Source: Agrobacterium vitis (GTDB lineage Bacteria > Pseudomonadota > Alphaproteobacteria > Rhizobiales > Rhizobiaceae). From it: DNA of 64,000 nt. The position numbers and the translations under genes are program-made. Positions 39,275 to 49,642 of this stretch are shown one piece after another. Each line of letters begins with the position of its first letter. Position 1 is the stretch's first letter. The stretch lies in NCBI RefSeq assembly GCF_013337045.2, contig NZ_CP118259.1:1736001-1800000 (forward strand), read 5' to 3'. The notes under the pieces are model-generated. The model saw nothing but the letters and a program-made list of their open reading frames with translations. It searched no databases and had not been told where the DNA came from.

Positions 39275-40228
39275 TCACTTTATCGGAAGCCACGATCTGC
39301 TTAGCAAATGGGAATTGACGAGAATTAAGAAAGGGCGAGACGCTATGTTTTCTGTCGGAACGAAGCCTACATCAAAACGACTGTCGTTACTGTTGTCCCG
39401 GTTATCTCCCATCATAAAATAATGCCCGTCAGGAACCAGAAACTCAGCAGAATTGTCTCCTTTTGACTTATCTGTCATTTCGATAATCTGATGTTCTGCC
39501 CCTCCAGGCAATCGCTCCAAATACAGAATTCCAGGCGATCCTGGTCGGGTTTCGTCTGGCCCGAGCCGTTGGCGATCAACGAGAGTGTCGTTGATGTAAA
39601 GCCGCCCACTGCGCATTTGAATACGGTCACCGGGTAATCCAATGACTCGACTGACGAATTTGTTGCCCGAATAAGAGGGAAGCATGAAAACGACGACTTC
39701 GCCTCTCAGCGGCAGGCGTCCGCCAATACGGGACGATGGCCCTAATCCTTCCATGATTGAATATCGGCTCATTCCGTAAGTTAATTTTTCGGAAAATACA
39801 TAATCCCCAACCTCAAGGGTCGGCAGCATCGATCCAGAGACAATGGAAAACGGTTGAATGAGAAGGTTTCTTATCGCCAAGGCGATGAGAAGTGGCACAA
39901 TAATCAAGACAATTGCCAAATTATGAAACCGCGCAAACCACGGATAGCGATCCAGAGGCGGCTGGCGTGAAGCCGCAATGTAAACGTGGAGGCTGCCTCC
40001 CAAGTTATAAATAATAACAACAATAATAAATATAAGCTCGTGCTGCTGGACCCCTTGGTATTTCAATATGAATGGAAATACATATCCGATAAAACCATCG
40101 GCGAGCATATACAGAAGACCTAATCGCCCTCTGCCAAGATAAAAAAAGCCAATAGCCGGAGAAAGAGCAAGAGCCAAACAGGCAGCCCATATCGGATTCC
40201 GCTTACGAAAGGCAGAAACAAATTTCAA
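39275..40228 (-). CDS. lepB: Signal peptidase I
   Basis: Membrane serine protease that cleaves Sec and Tat signal peptides in the periplasm. The nucleophile Ser is in VSGSMLPTL near residue 133, the Lys base in GNKFVSRVIGLPGD near 189, and box E in MGDNRDNSNDSR near 287. Four hydrophobic stretches precede the catalytic part, more than in the common enzyme, so an extra membrane domain is fused at the N-terminus. The best start is TTG at 40228, six bases after AAGGAG (40235-40240); the ATG at 40291 lies inside a perfect hairpin and has no ribosome site. 317 residues. Probably an accessory copy. Confidence 0.85.
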   Translation of the reverse strand: MKFVSAFRKRNPIWAACLALALSPAIGFFYLGRGRLGLLYMLADGFIGYVFPFILKYQGVQQHELIFIIVVIIYNLGGSLHVYIAASRQPPLDRYPWFARFHNLAIVLIIVPLLIALAIRNLLIQPFSIVSGSMLPTLEVGDYVFSEKLTYGMSRYSIMEGLGPSSRIGGRLPLRGEVVVFMLPSYSGNKFVSRVIGLPGDRIQMRSGRLYINDTLVDRQRLGPDETRPGSPGILYLERLPGGAEHQIIEMTDKSKGDNSAEFLVPDGHYFMMGDNRDNSNDSRFDVGFVPTENIASRPFLILVNSHLLSRSWLPIK

Positions 40229-40262
40229 CGGCAGCTCCTTTGAAAAAGACTGAATATGAGTC

Positions 40263-40300
40263 AAGAAAGCTGTGATGAAATTAATCATCACAGCTTTCTT
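40263..40300 (-). terminator. Perfect 16-bp hairpin after nrdJ
   Basis: 40263-40278 pairs without mismatch with 40285-40300, loop AATTAA, T-rich at the arm ends on both strands. It lies between the nrdJ stop and the lepB start and is best read as the nrdJ terminator; it could work in both directions. Confidence 0.65.
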
Positions 40301-40357
40301 TTGGAAAGACAGAGAGATGAAAGAACAATCGTATCTTTATCTCTTTACAGGTCTAAA

Positions 40358-43300
40358 TCAGCTGCATCCACTCGTCGATCCACAAGTGTCGCACTTTTCA
40401 CATGTCCCATTCCGTACCATCGTAAAGTTCTGGCACTCGGAGCACATGTTGCCGGTATAGCCTTGGGCAATCGAGCGCATGCGGCGGGCGGCTTCGACTT
40501 TCTTGGCTTCGGCCTTGGCGGCTTCGGCCTTGGCGGCTTCGGCTTCGTCGGTGGCGGCGTCGGAGAACAGGGCTTCGGTTGCGACGTCCTCGACCAATTC
40601 AGCTGCCCGTTCCTCGTAATCGCGCTTGAAGGACACGACTTCGGAGGTGGAAATGGCTGTCGTCACTTCCAGCTTGCGGGCTGCATTGCCAGAAAAGGCT
40701 GCAACATTGCCCGAGGCCTTAGCCGGAGTGCCGGTTACGGCGCCACGCGGTTCGGCGGTTCCGGCCTGGCTGCTGGAGACCAGGGTCGGCTTGTAGCCAC
40801 GGGTCAGGCCCTTGGAGACCACATCGGCCTTGCCTTCCTTCACGCCGCGGCCAAGCGCGGTGGTGGAGAAGTCGGACGTGTCGACATGGGCCAGATCGTT
40901 GCGGCCGAGGTAGGAGATCGCCAGTTCGCGGAACACGTAGTCGAGGATCGACGTGGCGTTCTTGATGGCATCGTTGCCGGTTACCATGCCCGCCGGTTCG
41001 AACTTGGTGAAGGTGAAGGCATCAACATATTCTTCCAGCGGCACGCCATATTGCAGGCCGAGCGATACCGAAATCGCGAAGTTGTTGATGAAGGCGCGCA
41101 GAGCCGAGCCTTCCTTGTTCATGTCAAGGAAGATTTCGCCGAGACGGCCATCGTCATATTCACCGGTACGCAGGAAGATGGTGTGACCACCGATCTTGGC
41201 CTTCTGGGTATAGCCCTTGCGACGGGTCGGCAGCTTTTCCTGTTCGCGCACAACACGCTCGACGATGCGCTCAACGATCCGCTCGGTGATGGTCACGGCC
41301 TGGGCGGCCTGCGGCTGGGCCAGCAGATCTTCCAAAGCGTCCTCATCATCCTCGTCCTCGATCAGCGAGGAATTCAGCGGCTGGCTGAGCTTGGAGCCAT
41401 CGCGGTACAGCGCATTGGCCTTCAGCGCCAGCTTCCAGGACAGCATGTAAGCTGCGCCGCAATCTTCCACCGTCTCCTCGTTCGGCATGTTGATGGTCTT
41501 GGAAATCGCGCCCGAGATGAACGGCTGTGCTGCTGCCATCATGCGGATATGGCTTTCGACAGACAGATACCGCTTGCCGATCTTGCCGCACGGATTGGCG
41601 CAATCGAACACCGCCAGATGCTCCTTCTTCAGGAACGGCGCGCCTTCCAGCGTCATCGCCCCGCAGACATGAATATTGGCAGCCTCGATGTCCTTCTTGG
41701 CAAAGCCCAGATGCTCCAGCAGGTTGAAGCTCATGTCGGTCAGCTGTTCAGCGCTGACGCCAAGCGTTTCCTTCAGGAAATCAGCGCCCAAGGTCCATTG
41801 GTTAAAGACGAACTTGATGTCGAAGGCAGCGCCCAGGGCCGCATTGACAGCCTCGATCTTCTCGTCGGTAAAGCCCTTGGCCTTCAACGAACCGGGGTTG
41901 ACGCCCGGTGCCTGATTGAGATTGCCGTGGCCGACAGCATAGGCTTCGATTTCGGCAAGCTGGCTTTCCGTATAGCCAAGCGTGCGCAGGGCTTCGGGAA
42001 CGGCGCGGTTGATGATCTTGAAATAGCCGCCACCGGCCAGCTTCTTGAACTTCACCAGGGCGAAGTCAGGCTCAATACCGGTCGTGTCGCAATCCATCAC
42101 CAAGCCGATCGTGCCGGTCGGCGCAACAACGGAGACCTGAGCATTGCGGTAGCCGTGCTGCTCACCCAGTTCCAGCGCCTTGTCCCAGGCCGCCTTGGCA
42201 TGGGCAATCAGGGCCGGATCGGAGCATTCGGCATGGACCAGCGGCACGGGATCGACGGCAAGACCCTCATAGCCGTCGAACAGGCCATGGGCAGCGCGGC
42301 GATGGTTGCGGATGACGCGCAGCATGTTGTCGCGGTTTGGCGCATAGCCCGGGAACGGACCAAGCTCGGAGGCGATTTCAGCTGACGTGGCATAGGAAAC
42401 GCCGGTCATGATGGCGCTCAGCGCGCCGCAGATGGCGCGGCCTTCAGCAGAGTCATAGGGAATGCCGGTCGACATCAGCAGGCCGCCAATGTTGGCATAG
42501 CCAAGGCCGAGCGTGCGGTATTCGTAGGACAGTTCGGCAATCTGGCGCGAAGGGAACTGCGCCATCATCACGGACACTTCGAGTACGACGGTCCAGAGAC
42601 GAACGGCATGTTCGTAATCAGCAATGTCGATCTTCTTGGTATCGGCATCCTTGAACTGCAACAGGTTCAGCGAAGCGAGATTGCAGGCGGTGTCGTCCAG
42701 GAACATATATTCAGAGCACGGATTGGAGGCACGGATCGGGCCAGCCGCCGGGCAGGTGTGCCAGTCGTTCATGGTGGTGTTGAAATGCAGGCCCGGATCG
42801 GCGGACGCCCAGGCGGCATAGGAAATCTTTTCCCAGAGATCGCGGGCCTTCAGCGTCTTCATCACCCGGCCATCGCGGCGGGCGGTCAGGTTCCAATTAC
42901 CATCGTCTTCGACAGCGCGCAGGAAGTCATCCCGCAGCGAGACAGAATTGTTGGAATTCTGGCCCGAAACAGTCAGATAGGCTTCCGAATCCCAATCCGT
43001 GTCATAGGTCTTGAATTCGAGATCCTTATAGCCCTGCTGGGCGAACTGGATGACCCGCTTGACGTAGTTTTCCGGCACCATATCCTTCTTGGCAGCGCGG
43101 ATTTCGCGCTTCAGGGCCGGGTTTTCATTCGGGTCGAAGCAGGCGTCGTTATCGGCTGAGCAATTGACGCAGGCCTTCATGATCGCCTTCAGATGCTTGG
43201 CGACGATCTTGGAGCCGGTGACGAGAGCGGCAACCTTCTGCTCTTCCTTCACCTTCCAGTCGATGTAGTTCTCGATATCAGGATGGTCGATGTCGACAAC

Positions 43301-44143
43301 CACCATCTTGGCGGCGCGGCGCGTCGTGCCGCCGGACTTGATGGCGCCGGCAGCCCGGTCACCGATCTTCAGGAAGCTCATCAGGCCGGAAGACTTGCCA
43401 CCGCCCGACAGCTTTTCGCCCTCGCCGCGCAGATGGGAGAAGTTAGAGCCGGTGCCGGAACCGTATTTGAACAGGCGCGCTTCGCGCACCCACAGATCCA
43501 TGATGCCGCCCTCGTTGACGAGATCGTCTTCGACGGACTGGATGAAGCAGGCATGCGGCTGCGGATGCTCATAAGCCGACTTGGACTTGGTGAGCTTGCC
43601 AGTGAAAGGATCGATGTAGAAATGGCCCTGGCCGGGGCCATCAATGCCATAGGCCCAATGCAGACCGGTATTGAACCATTGCGGGGAATTCGGCGCGACG
43701 CGCTGGGTAGCGAGCATATAGGCAAGCTCATCGCGGAAAGCGAGAACGTCTTCTTCCGTGGTGAAATATTTGCCCTTCCAGCCCCAATAGGCCCAGGTTC
43801 CAGCCAGACGCGAGAAAACCTGGCGCGCATCGGTTTCCGAACCGTAGCGCTCGTCCTCGGCCAAATCCTTCATGGCCTTTTCATCGGCAACCGAACGCCA
43901 CAGGAACGACGGAACATCGTTCTCCTCGACCTTTTTCAGGATCTTCGGCACGCCGGCCTTGCGGAAATATTTCTGGGCCAGAATATCGGCTGCCACCTGG
44001 CTGAACTGCGCGGGCACATCGATATCCGCCAGCCGGAAGACAACAGAGCCATCCGGGTTCTTGATTTCGCTTACCGCCTTGCGGAATTCAATCTCCGCAT
44101 AGGGCGACTGGCCGGGCTTGGTGAAACGGCGTTCGATGCGCAT
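40358..44143 (-). CDS. nrdJ: Adenosylcobalamin-dependent (class II) ribonucleotide reductase
   Basis: Reduces ribonucleotides to deoxyribonucleotides with a B12 radical, so it works with or without oxygen. 1261 residues, the normal length of the large rhizobial form. Seen: an N-terminal region with [14 protein letters not shown] substrate loops, [21 protein letters not shown] with an active-site Cys, [13 protein letters not shown], and a C-terminal cysteine-rich tail (CSECQNF...[14 protein letters not shown]) for redox exchange or zinc. Start [15 protein letters not shown] at 44143; the longer upstream frame crosses an NrdR box and is not coding. It depends on the cofactor made by the cob genes in this window. 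Confidence 0.96.
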   Translation of the reverse strand: MRIERRFTKPGQSPYAEIEFRKAVSEIKNPDGSVVFRLADIDVPAQFSQVAADILAQKYFRKAGVPKILKKVEENDVPSFLWRSVADEKAMKDLAEDERYGSETDARQVFSRLAGTWAYWGWKGKYFTTEEDVLAFRDELAYMLATQRVAPNSPQWFNTGLHWAYGIDGPGQGHFYIDPFTGKLTKSKSAYEHPQPHACFIQSVEDDLVNEGGIMDLWVREARLFKYGSGTGSNFSHLRGEGEKLSGGGKSSGLMSFLKIGDRAAGAIKSGGTTRRAAKMVVVDIDHPDIENYIDWKVKEEQKVAALVTGSKIVAKHLKAIMKACVNCSADNDACFDPNENPALKREIRAAKKDMVPENYVKRVIQFAQQGYKDLEFKTYDTDWDSEAYLTVSGQNSNNSVSLRDDFLRAVEDDGNWNLTARRDGRVMKTLKARDLWEKISYAAWASADPGLHFNTTMNDWHTCPAAGPIRASNPCSEYMFLDDTACNLASLNLLQFKDADTKKIDIADYEHAVRLWTVVLEVSVMMAQFPSRQIAELSYEYRTLGLGYANIGGLLMSTGIPYDSAEGRAICGALSAIMTGVSYATSAEIASELGPFPGYAPNRDNMLRVIRNHRRAAHGLFDGYEGLAVDPVPLVHAECSDPALIAHAKAAWDKALELGEQHGYRNAQVSVVAPTGTIGLVMDCDTTGIEPDFALVKFKKLAGGGYFKIINRAVPEALRTLGYTESQLAEIEAYAVGHGNLNQAPGVNPGSLKAKGFTDEKIEAVNAALGAAFDIKFVFNQWTLGADFLKETLGVSAEQLTDMSFNLLEHLGFAKKDIEAANIHVCGAMTLEGAPFLKKEHLAVFDCANPCGKIGKRYLSVESHIRMMAAAQPFISGAISKTINMPNEETVEDCGAAYMLSWKLALKANALYRDGSKLSQPLNSSLIEDEDDEDALEDLLAQPQAAQAVTITERIVERIVERVVREQEKLPTRRKGYTQKAKIGGHTIFLRTGEYDDGRLGEIFLDMNKEGSALRAFINNFAISVSLGLQYGVPLEEYVDAFTFTKFEPAGMVTGNDAIKNATSILDYVFRELAISYLGRNDLAHVDTSDFSTTALGRGVKEGKADVVSKGLTRGYKPTLVSSSQAGTAEPRGAVTGTPAKASGNVAAFSGNAARKLEVTTAISTSEVVSFKRDYEERAAELVEDVATEALFSDAATDEAEAAKAEAAKAEAKKVEAARRMRSIAQGYTGNMCSECQNFTMVRNGTCEKCDTCGSTSGCS

Positions 44144-44300
44144 CTGGCTAGTCCTCGTTGGTCCAAGCACCCGGAAAACGGGCGCAAAATAGGTTTTACG
44201 GCACCACGGTGAAGCGGCTTGCCGTTGGTTCGCTCTCTTCGGAGCGAGGCCGATCATAATGATGGTCCGCTCTGTATCTTGCGCCAGCCTTATCCGCCAG

Positions 44301-44316
44301 ACACAAAATATAGTGT
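44301..44316 (-). promoter_or_regulatory. NrdR box upstream of nrdJ
   Basis: ACACAAAATATAGTGT matches the known NrdR consensus acaCwAtATaTwGtgt at 15 of 16 positions. It is 158-173 bases upstream of the nrdJ start. NrdR is the ATP/dATP-sensing repressor of ribonucleotide reductase genes. Usually two boxes occur about 31 bases apart; I do not see a second good one here. Confidence 0.75.
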
Positions 44317-44947
44317 CCCCAGCGTTTTTATGCCAGAGCAAATAGCCGCAGCGCGCCAGAAAAATTCAAAAAGATATCCTCGCGGTCAAAGCGGGGACGC
44401 CGTGACCGTTTCAATCTTGATGATGTTCGCTGATTTGAACCGACCTCGTAGACATCTCGGTTCAGCCGCCGCCGCAACAATCAATTCATTAACCCTGCCC
44501 GCGGGCAAGCGCAAGAGCTGGTCTGTATCGAAAATATGAACCCTATATGTTGTGGTCAGCATCTGTGGAAAACGGGGAAAGAGGCTAGCCTAGAGAATTC
44601 ATAGGCTTGGCGGAAAAGCTTCATGATTAACGCTGGGTAAAGGCTTTTTTTATCCACCGTCACATCACGACACGCAAACAATACGACAGAAGCCTCCTGC
44701 CGCGTGTCGGCCAGTATCCCGCATCGAATCGGTTTGTTTGGGTGTCCAGGAATGACCTGGTCTTACCCCTTTCCATCAGAAAACCCTTTAATACGCGGGG
44801 AATAGATCTTGCTAATTTCCCAGAGAACTAAAGGGATATTAATGTTTGTGGACAACTATATGGGGACCAGGGTCTGGAATGATGTCCACGCCTAGATTTG
44901 CTGCGCCAGCCGCCATGAGAGCGCCGGGCCGCGCTTAAGGTTTGGTC
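44317..44947. other. Region between nrdJ and the chemoreceptor, no gene seen
   Basis: About 630 bases. AT-richer than its neighbours around 44560-44860, with a T-run at 44646-44652 after GGGTAAAGGC, and no frame that I trust. It should contain the promoters of nrdJ and of the chemoreceptor gene. Confidence 0.4.
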
Positions 44948-46849
44948 ATGACCATCAGTAATCTGTCTATCCTGAAGAAGGTCAGTCTTCTTGTAGTGCT
45001 GATGGGCGTTGCGGCAGGTGCTATTGCCGCTGCCGGCGCCTTCGGCCTGTCTTCGCTTGGTGCCTCGCTTCAAAATACCGGGAAACGTGAAGAAGTGGCC
45101 CGCGAGGCCATGGACCTGCGCGTCGACATTATCGCCATCAGCCGCATGACTTATCAGTTGGCTTTCGCGCCGGAAAAGGCCGCCGATTTCGCCAAGGAAA
45201 CCGAAACGCGCTCCAGCGAAATGCTGGCGCGCCTGCCAAAGATCGCGGCGACCGCCGACGAGAACGAGCAGAAACAATTGCAGGACGTCCGCACGACGCT
45301 CAGCACCTATTTCGACCAGATCCGCCAGATGGTGAAAGTGGCCGGCACAGACGCCGCCAAGGAACCCGGCGTGATGGCCAAGGAGCTTTCCAAGGCCCTT
45401 GACGGACAAAAAGCGGTGACGGCGGCGGTCAAGGTCTACAGCACCTATTCCGCCAAGACCCTGTCTGCGGCCCGCAGCAATGCCATTGCCAGCTCGCAGC
45501 TGACGATGATCGCACTGCTGTCGACCGCAGCGATCAGCATTGTTGTCGGCGTTGCGGTCAGCACGCTGATTGCCCGTCGCGGCATCGTCAACCCGATCCG
45601 TCTTTTGACCGACAACATGAATCGGATTGCCAAGGGCGCCCTGGGCGACGCCATTCCGGGCACAGAGCGCGGCGACGAAATCGGTGAAATGGCCCGCGCC
45701 CTTGAAATCTTCCGCGCCAACCGCTTGCAGATGCAGGAAATGGAAGCGCAGGAAGCCGCCCTCAACAGCCAGAGCAAGGATCTGCAATCCAGCATCAGCA
45801 GCATTGTCGCCTCGGCAGCCGCGGGCAATTTCTCGCAGCGCATCACCAAATCCTACGAGGATGCCGACCTGCAACGCTTCGCCTCCAGCGTCAACGAGTT
45901 GGTGGCCAATGTCGATCTTGGCGTCACCGAGGTCCGGCGGGTGATTGCCGCCCTCTCCTCTTCCGATCTCACCCAGGATATGCGCGGCAATTTCCAGGGC
46001 GCCTTTGCCGAATTGCAGAGCAACGTCAACCATGCGATGGCGACGCTTCGCGAAGCCATGCAAAGCATTCGCGGCGCTTCGGGTACGATTACCGACAATT
46101 CCGGCGAACTGAGTTCCGCCGCCAACCAATTGGCCCGCCGGACCGAACAGCAGGCAGCAGCCCTGGAAGAGACCGCAGCAGCGCTCGAAGAAATCACCAC
46201 GACGGTCCGCACCTCCACTGAACGCGCCCATGAAGCCAACCAGATGGTGGAGCAGACCCGCAACAGCGCCGGCAAGTCCGGCGAGATCGTCCGCAGCGCC
46301 ATCGATGCGATGGGCCGGATCGAGCAATCCTCGCAGAAGATCAGCCAGATCATTTCAGTGATCGATGAAATCGCCTTCCAGACCAACCTGCTGGCGCTGA
46401 ATGCCGGTGTGGAAGCCGCCCGCGCCGGAGAAGCCGGACGCGGCTTTGCGGTCGTTGCCCAGGAAGTCCGCGAACTGGCCCAGCGCTCGGCCAATGCGGC
46501 CCGCGAAATCAAGGCGCTGATCAACACCTCCGCCGATGAAGTCAAGGGTGGCGTGTCGCTGGTTCTGTCCACCGGCGAAGCGTTGAACGAAATCGTCGGC
46601 CTGGTTGATCATGTCAACGGCCATGTGGCGAGCATCGCCCGCGCCGCGCAGGAGCAGTCGGCGGCGCTGGCTGAAATCAACACATCCGTCAACCACATGG
46701 ACCAGATGACCCAGCAGAACGCCGCCATGGTCGAAGAAACCACGGCTGCCAGCCAGGTCCTTGCCAGCGAATCCCGACAGCTGCTGGTGCAGATTGAACA
46801 GTTCCGGCTGGAAGATAACAGACGGGGTGAGTATCGCGCGGTGGCGTAA
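44948..46849 (+). CDS. Methyl-accepting chemotaxis protein
   Basis: Membrane chemoreceptor, 633 residues from ATG 44948 (AAGG seven bases upstream). TM1 is residues ~10-30, a ~150-residue periplasmic four-helix sensor follows, TM2 is near 180-205 (LTMIALLSTAAISIVVGV), then one or two HAMP regions, and a cytoplasmic signalling domain with the highly conserved hairpin tip [23 protein letters not shown] near residue 475. It ends RGEYRAVA and lacks the WxxF tail seen on the other receptor in this window. The ligand is unknown. Confidence 0.94.
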   Translation: MTISNLSILKKVSLLVVLMGVAAGAIAAAGAFGLSSLGASLQNTGKREEVAREAMDLRVDIIAISRMTYQLAFAPEKAADFAKETETRSSEMLARLPKIAATADENEQKQLQDVRTTLSTYFDQIRQMVKVAGTDAAKEPGVMAKELSKALDGQKAVTAAVKVYSTYSAKTLSAARSNAIASSQLTMIALLSTAAISIVVGVAVSTLIARRGIVNPIRLLTDNMNRIAKGALGDAIPGTERGDEIGEMARALEIFRANRLQMQEMEAQEAALNSQSKDLQSSISSIVASAAAGNFSQRITKSYEDADLQRFASSVNELVANVDLGVTEVRRVIAALSSSDLTQDMRGNFQGAFAELQSNVNHAMATLREAMQSIRGASGTITDNSGELSSAANQLARRTEQQAAALEETAAALEEITTTVRTSTERAHEANQMVEQTRNSAGKSGEIVRSAIDAMGRIEQSSQKISQIISVIDEIAFQTNLLALNAGVEAARAGEAGRGFAVVAQEVRELAQRSANAAREIKALINTSADEVKGGVSLVLSTGEALNEIVGLVDHVNGHVASIARAAQEQSAALAEINTSVNHMDQMTQQNAAMVEETTAASQVLASESRQLLVQIEQFRLEDNRRGEYRAVA

Positions 46850-46895
46850 TCAGCCCGCAGAGGTTTTTACTCTTCCTCCCAAAGCTACGAAATCC

Positions 46896-46930
46896 AAAGC
46901 CCCTGCGCTTGAAAAAGCGCCGGGGCTTTT
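46896..46930 (+). terminator. Terminator of the chemoreceptor gene
   Basis: AAAGCCCC-GCGCTT pairs with AAGCGC-GGGGCTTT (one internal T/C mismatch), small loop, then T-rich end. Confidence 0.85.
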
Positions 46931-46970
46931 GGCATTTTGGGTCAGGAAAATGATGGAAGGGGGCTATTTA

Positions 46971-47078
46971 CTGCATAATTCTTTAAACCGGAATCGGTTT
47001 AAAGAGAAAATTATGCAGCAGATATAAAGAGCTACAGCGAACCTTTGTGCGCCATATAGGGCGCACGGCGCTGTAGCT
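46971..47078. repeat. RIME-like intergenic mosaic element, copy 1
   Basis: Two adjacent palindromes: CTGCATAATT...AATTATGCAG (46971-47018) with an inner TTTAAACCG/CGGTTTAAA, and AGCTACAGCG...CGCTGTAGCT (47030-47078) with inner GTGCGCC/GGCGCAC. The order, size of about 108 bases and motifs match what I remember of the Rhizobium-specific intergenic mosaic element; the name is tentative. A second copy lies at 53193 and a fragment at 50487. Confidence 0.75.
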
Positions 47079-47080
47079 GA

Positions 47081-47671
47081 CTAAACCGTGGTCACAACGC
47101 CAACGATAAGAGAGACCGAGACGCATGTGAGCCAGACAGCGGCGACCCGCTGGAGGACATGTAATCTGCCCTGACCGCTATGCCCTGCCTGAGTCAATCG
47201 CCCGGCACAGCCCCAAAGCAAGGCCACGGCGCCGACCAACAGGCAGAACAGGCCGAGACACGGCAGGAAATTCGGGTTGTCAGGAGTAGGCAGAAGAACG
47301 AGACCGAAGACCAATGCCTTGGGATTGAGCGCCGTCGTCAGATAGATCCGAGCCGCCGTGATCTGATTGAGAGCGTTGCCCTGCCCCGGCGCCTGCCAAA
47401 GCTTGAAAGCGATAACCAATACCCAGATCGCTGCGGCGATTTTCAGCAGGATGGCAGCGGCAGGCCAGCGCGCCATCAGTTGGTCTCCCAGATAAACCAG
47501 CGGCAATACAGTCGTCAGATAGCCTGCCAGTTCCGCTGGCAGCAGACGCAACACGCGCCTTAGGCCAGCCTGGGCACCGGCAACACCCATCAAGGTATTG
47601 GTTGGCCCGGGCGCCAGCAACAGCGCCAGGACAGCGGGGAGAAAGGTCGCAATCAGCATGGGGAAATCCAT
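47081..47671 (-). CDS. LysE-family amino acid exporter
   Basis: 196 residues, six hydrophobic segments, integral membrane. The N-terminal LALLLAPGPTNTLMGVAGAQAG is the LysE/RhtB signature, and TALNPKALVFGLVLLP follows in the middle. Substrate likely an amino acid or related metabolite; not readable from sequence. ATG at 47671 is preferred over an in-frame TTG at 47680. Confidence 0.83.
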   Translation of the reverse strand: MDFPMLIATFLPAVLALLLAPGPTNTLMGVAGAQAGLRRVLRLLPAELAGYLTTVLPLVYLGDQLMARWPAAAILLKIAAAIWVLVIAFKLWQAPGQGNALNQITAARIYLTTALNPKALVFGLVLLPTPDNPNFLPCLGLFCLLVGAVALLWGCAGRLTQAGHSGQGRLHVLQRVAAVWLTCVSVSLIVGVVTTV

Positions 47672-47758
47672 TATCAACAACAGATTGCCTTTTGCAGGGG
47701 AACCATGGCCGACGCATTGACAGCGATCAATTGCGCCGATCCATAGATTGCAAGGCTT

Positions 47759-48256
47759 TTAACCCTTATGGCCCTTGGCAATCGGTTCCTGATAGGTAAA
47801 GCCCATGTCCCAGGGGAAATAGATCCAGGTATCTTGGCTGACCTCGGTCACGAATGTATCGACCGTCGGCACGCCTTTCGGCTTGGCATAGACGCAGGCA
47901 AAATGCGCCTTCGGGATGATCGAGCGCACTTCCGTGGCAGTCTTGCCGGTATCGGTGAGGTCGTCGATAACAAGCACGCCTTCGCCGCCATTGGTGAGCA
48001 ATTCAGGCGTGATGCCCTTCAACAGGTTGAATTCGCCCTGGTTGACATAGTCGTGATAGGAGGCGACGCAAACCGTCTCGATCAGGCGGATATTCAGCTC
48101 GCGCGAAATGATCGCTGCCGGCACCAGCCCGCCCCGGGTGATGCAGACAATGGCGCGAAACTCCTGCCCAAGCCCGGCCAGGCGCCAGGCAAGCGCCCTG
48201 GCATCACGATGGAATTGATCCCAGGCAACGGGAAAGGCTTTATCGGGAAGAGACAT
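47759..48256 (-). CDS. gpt: Xanthine phosphoribosyltransferase
   Basis: Purine salvage enzyme converting xanthine or guanine plus PRPP to XMP or GMP. 165 residues with the PRPP-binding motif [14 protein letters not shown] near residue 95 and the [16 protein letters not shown] segment near 41. Start [15 protein letters not shown] at 48256; the frame opens at 48319 without homology. A single gene; the neighbours are unrelated. Confidence 0.92.
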   Translation of the reverse strand: MSLPDKAFPVAWDQFHRDARALAWRLAGLGQEFRAIVCITRGGLVPAAIISRELNIRLIETVCVASYHDYVNQGEFNLLKGITPELLTNGGEGVLVIDDLTDTGKTATEVRSIIPKAHFACVYAKPKGVPTVDTFVTEVSQDTWIYFPWDMGFTYQEPIAKGHKG

Positions 48257-48578
48257 GCAAGGGCTCCGCGCATCAAGAAAAGACAGAAGGAAAGGCAACC
48301 GAAGCGCTTCGCGTTTCAACCGCCCGCCGCGTCATCGCAGCAAAAACGAAGACAGTGACGCCATCCAGCTTGCGCATCGGCCCGGAAACCACGTGGCTGG
48401 AGGAGCCATGGGCGCAGCAGGCCTTGCGCAAAAGCCCTTTCGGCTCCTTGTCTTTCTCGGTGCTATAGCGGCAATCTGCCCATTAAGGCAAGAGACGGAA
48501 AGAGGATGCCGGAAACAGCAAGGTATCCGGTTGGAAACCGAATGCCTTGCGTCATCACATTCTGCAATCCAGCGCTTA
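48257..48578. other. gpt-usp intergenic region, no gene seen
   Basis: 322 bases with no convincing frame on either strand, no clear terminator after the universal stress gene and no recognised regulatory site. The gpt promoter must lie here. Confidence 0.4.
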
Positions 48579-49418
48579 TCAGCGCGAAAGTAATGTCAGG
48601 GCCGTCATGGAATCAAGGACGGTGCGGGTCACGCCACCGAACAGCACTTCCCACCAGCGCTTGTGGGAATAGGCGCCCATCACCAACAGATCGATGCTCT
48701 GGTCGGATAAGCGGTTTTCGATATGCGCCGCCGCCTTCAATTGCTCCTGATCCTGCTGGGTCACGGTGACATTGATATCGTGGCGGCTCAGCGTCGCGGC
48801 GATTTCGGCTCCGGGCAGGCTGCGCGAAAGATCGTCACCGCCGCTATCGACCACCGAGAAGATTTCAACGCTTTCAGCCTGTTTCAGGAAAGGGAGGGCA
48901 TCGAATGTGGCGCGAGCCACTTCACGCGATCCGTTCCAGGCGATCAGCACCCGCTTGATCGGCCGCGGTGTCTTCAAGATGTAAGGCACCAGCAGCACGG
49001 GCCTGCCGCTATCAAACAACGCCGTTTCCAATTCGCTGCGGTTATCCGAAAGCGAACCGCTTTCTCCCTGAGCGGCGACGACCAGATCGGCGCAGCGGGC
49101 GCTGTCGACAAACGAACCTGTCGAGCCGACGGCGGTCACGAAATTGCGCCATTCGGTCGACACGCCTTCGCGCCGCGCCACCTCGGCAAAGATCGCCTCA
49201 ATGGCCCCGGTTTCCTTATGGGCCAGATCCTGCATGGCCTGTACCGCGACCGGATCGGGTATTTCCATCGGCGCGATCAGGGGCATGCCGGCGACCGCTT
49301 CGCAATGAACGCCGATGACATGGGACCCGAACTGTTCGGCCAGCGCTATGGAAAAATCAGAAACCTGCGCTGCCGTACGGCGATTGTCGAGAACGCTCAA
49401 AATTGTCTTGTAAGCCAT
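48579..49418 (-). CDS. Universal stress protein, tandem UspA domains
   Basis: 279 residues, two UspA-like halves. The first (MAYKTILSVLDNRRTA onward) lacks a clear nucleotide loop; the second has VLIAWNGSREVARAT and GAYSHKRWWEVLFGGVTRTVL, a full G-2X-G-9X-G(S/T)-type ATP-binding motif. GGGGAG lies six bases before the ATG at 49418, deciding against the ATG two codons upstream (49424). Role in general stress survival, by family. Confidence 0.86.
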   Translation of the reverse strand: MAYKTILSVLDNRRTAAQVSDFSIALAEQFGSHVIGVHCEAVAGMPLIAPMEIPDPVAVQAMQDLAHKETGAIEAIFAEVARREGVSTEWRNFVTAVGSTGSFVDSARCADLVVAAQGESGSLSDNRSELETALFDSGRPVLLVPYILKTPRPIKRVLIAWNGSREVARATFDALPFLKQAESVEIFSVVDSGGDDLSRSLPGAEIAATLSRHDINVTVTQQDQEQLKAAAHIENRLSDQSIDLLVMGAYSHKRWWEVLFGGVTRTVLDSMTALTLLSR

Positions 49419-49562
49419 TGTCATCTCCCCGCAAATTGCTCCGATCGAACATCGTCCGAGCAAAAGCATACTGCATCGTGGTCTGGGCGACAGGAAGACA
49501 CGCTTGCGTCATCCCGCCCAACCACCGAAAAAGATAATGCGCCGAAACCACGCCGGTTCCTT

Positions 49563-49603
49563 GATTTCGCTCAAGGCTGAATTGGGATTTCGCTCAAGGC
49601 TGA
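49563..49603. repeat. 18-base tandem direct repeat
   Basis: GATTTCGCTCAAGGCTGA occurs at 49563-49580 and again at 49586-49603 with a five-base spacer, in the short gap upstream of the universal stress gene. Confidence 0.8.
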
Positions 49604-49642
49604 TCTGGATTCCCACTCAGGTCTCAGCCACGCCGGACATTT

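Noticed and set aside
40256..42385. 709-codon open frame on the plus strand
   Set aside because: It lies opposite nrdJ; long antisense frames are common opposite GC-rich genes, and its translation has no domain-like pattern.
44144..44341. Longer nrdJ start
   Set aside because: The extension crosses the NrdR box and has no similarity to NrdJ N-termini.
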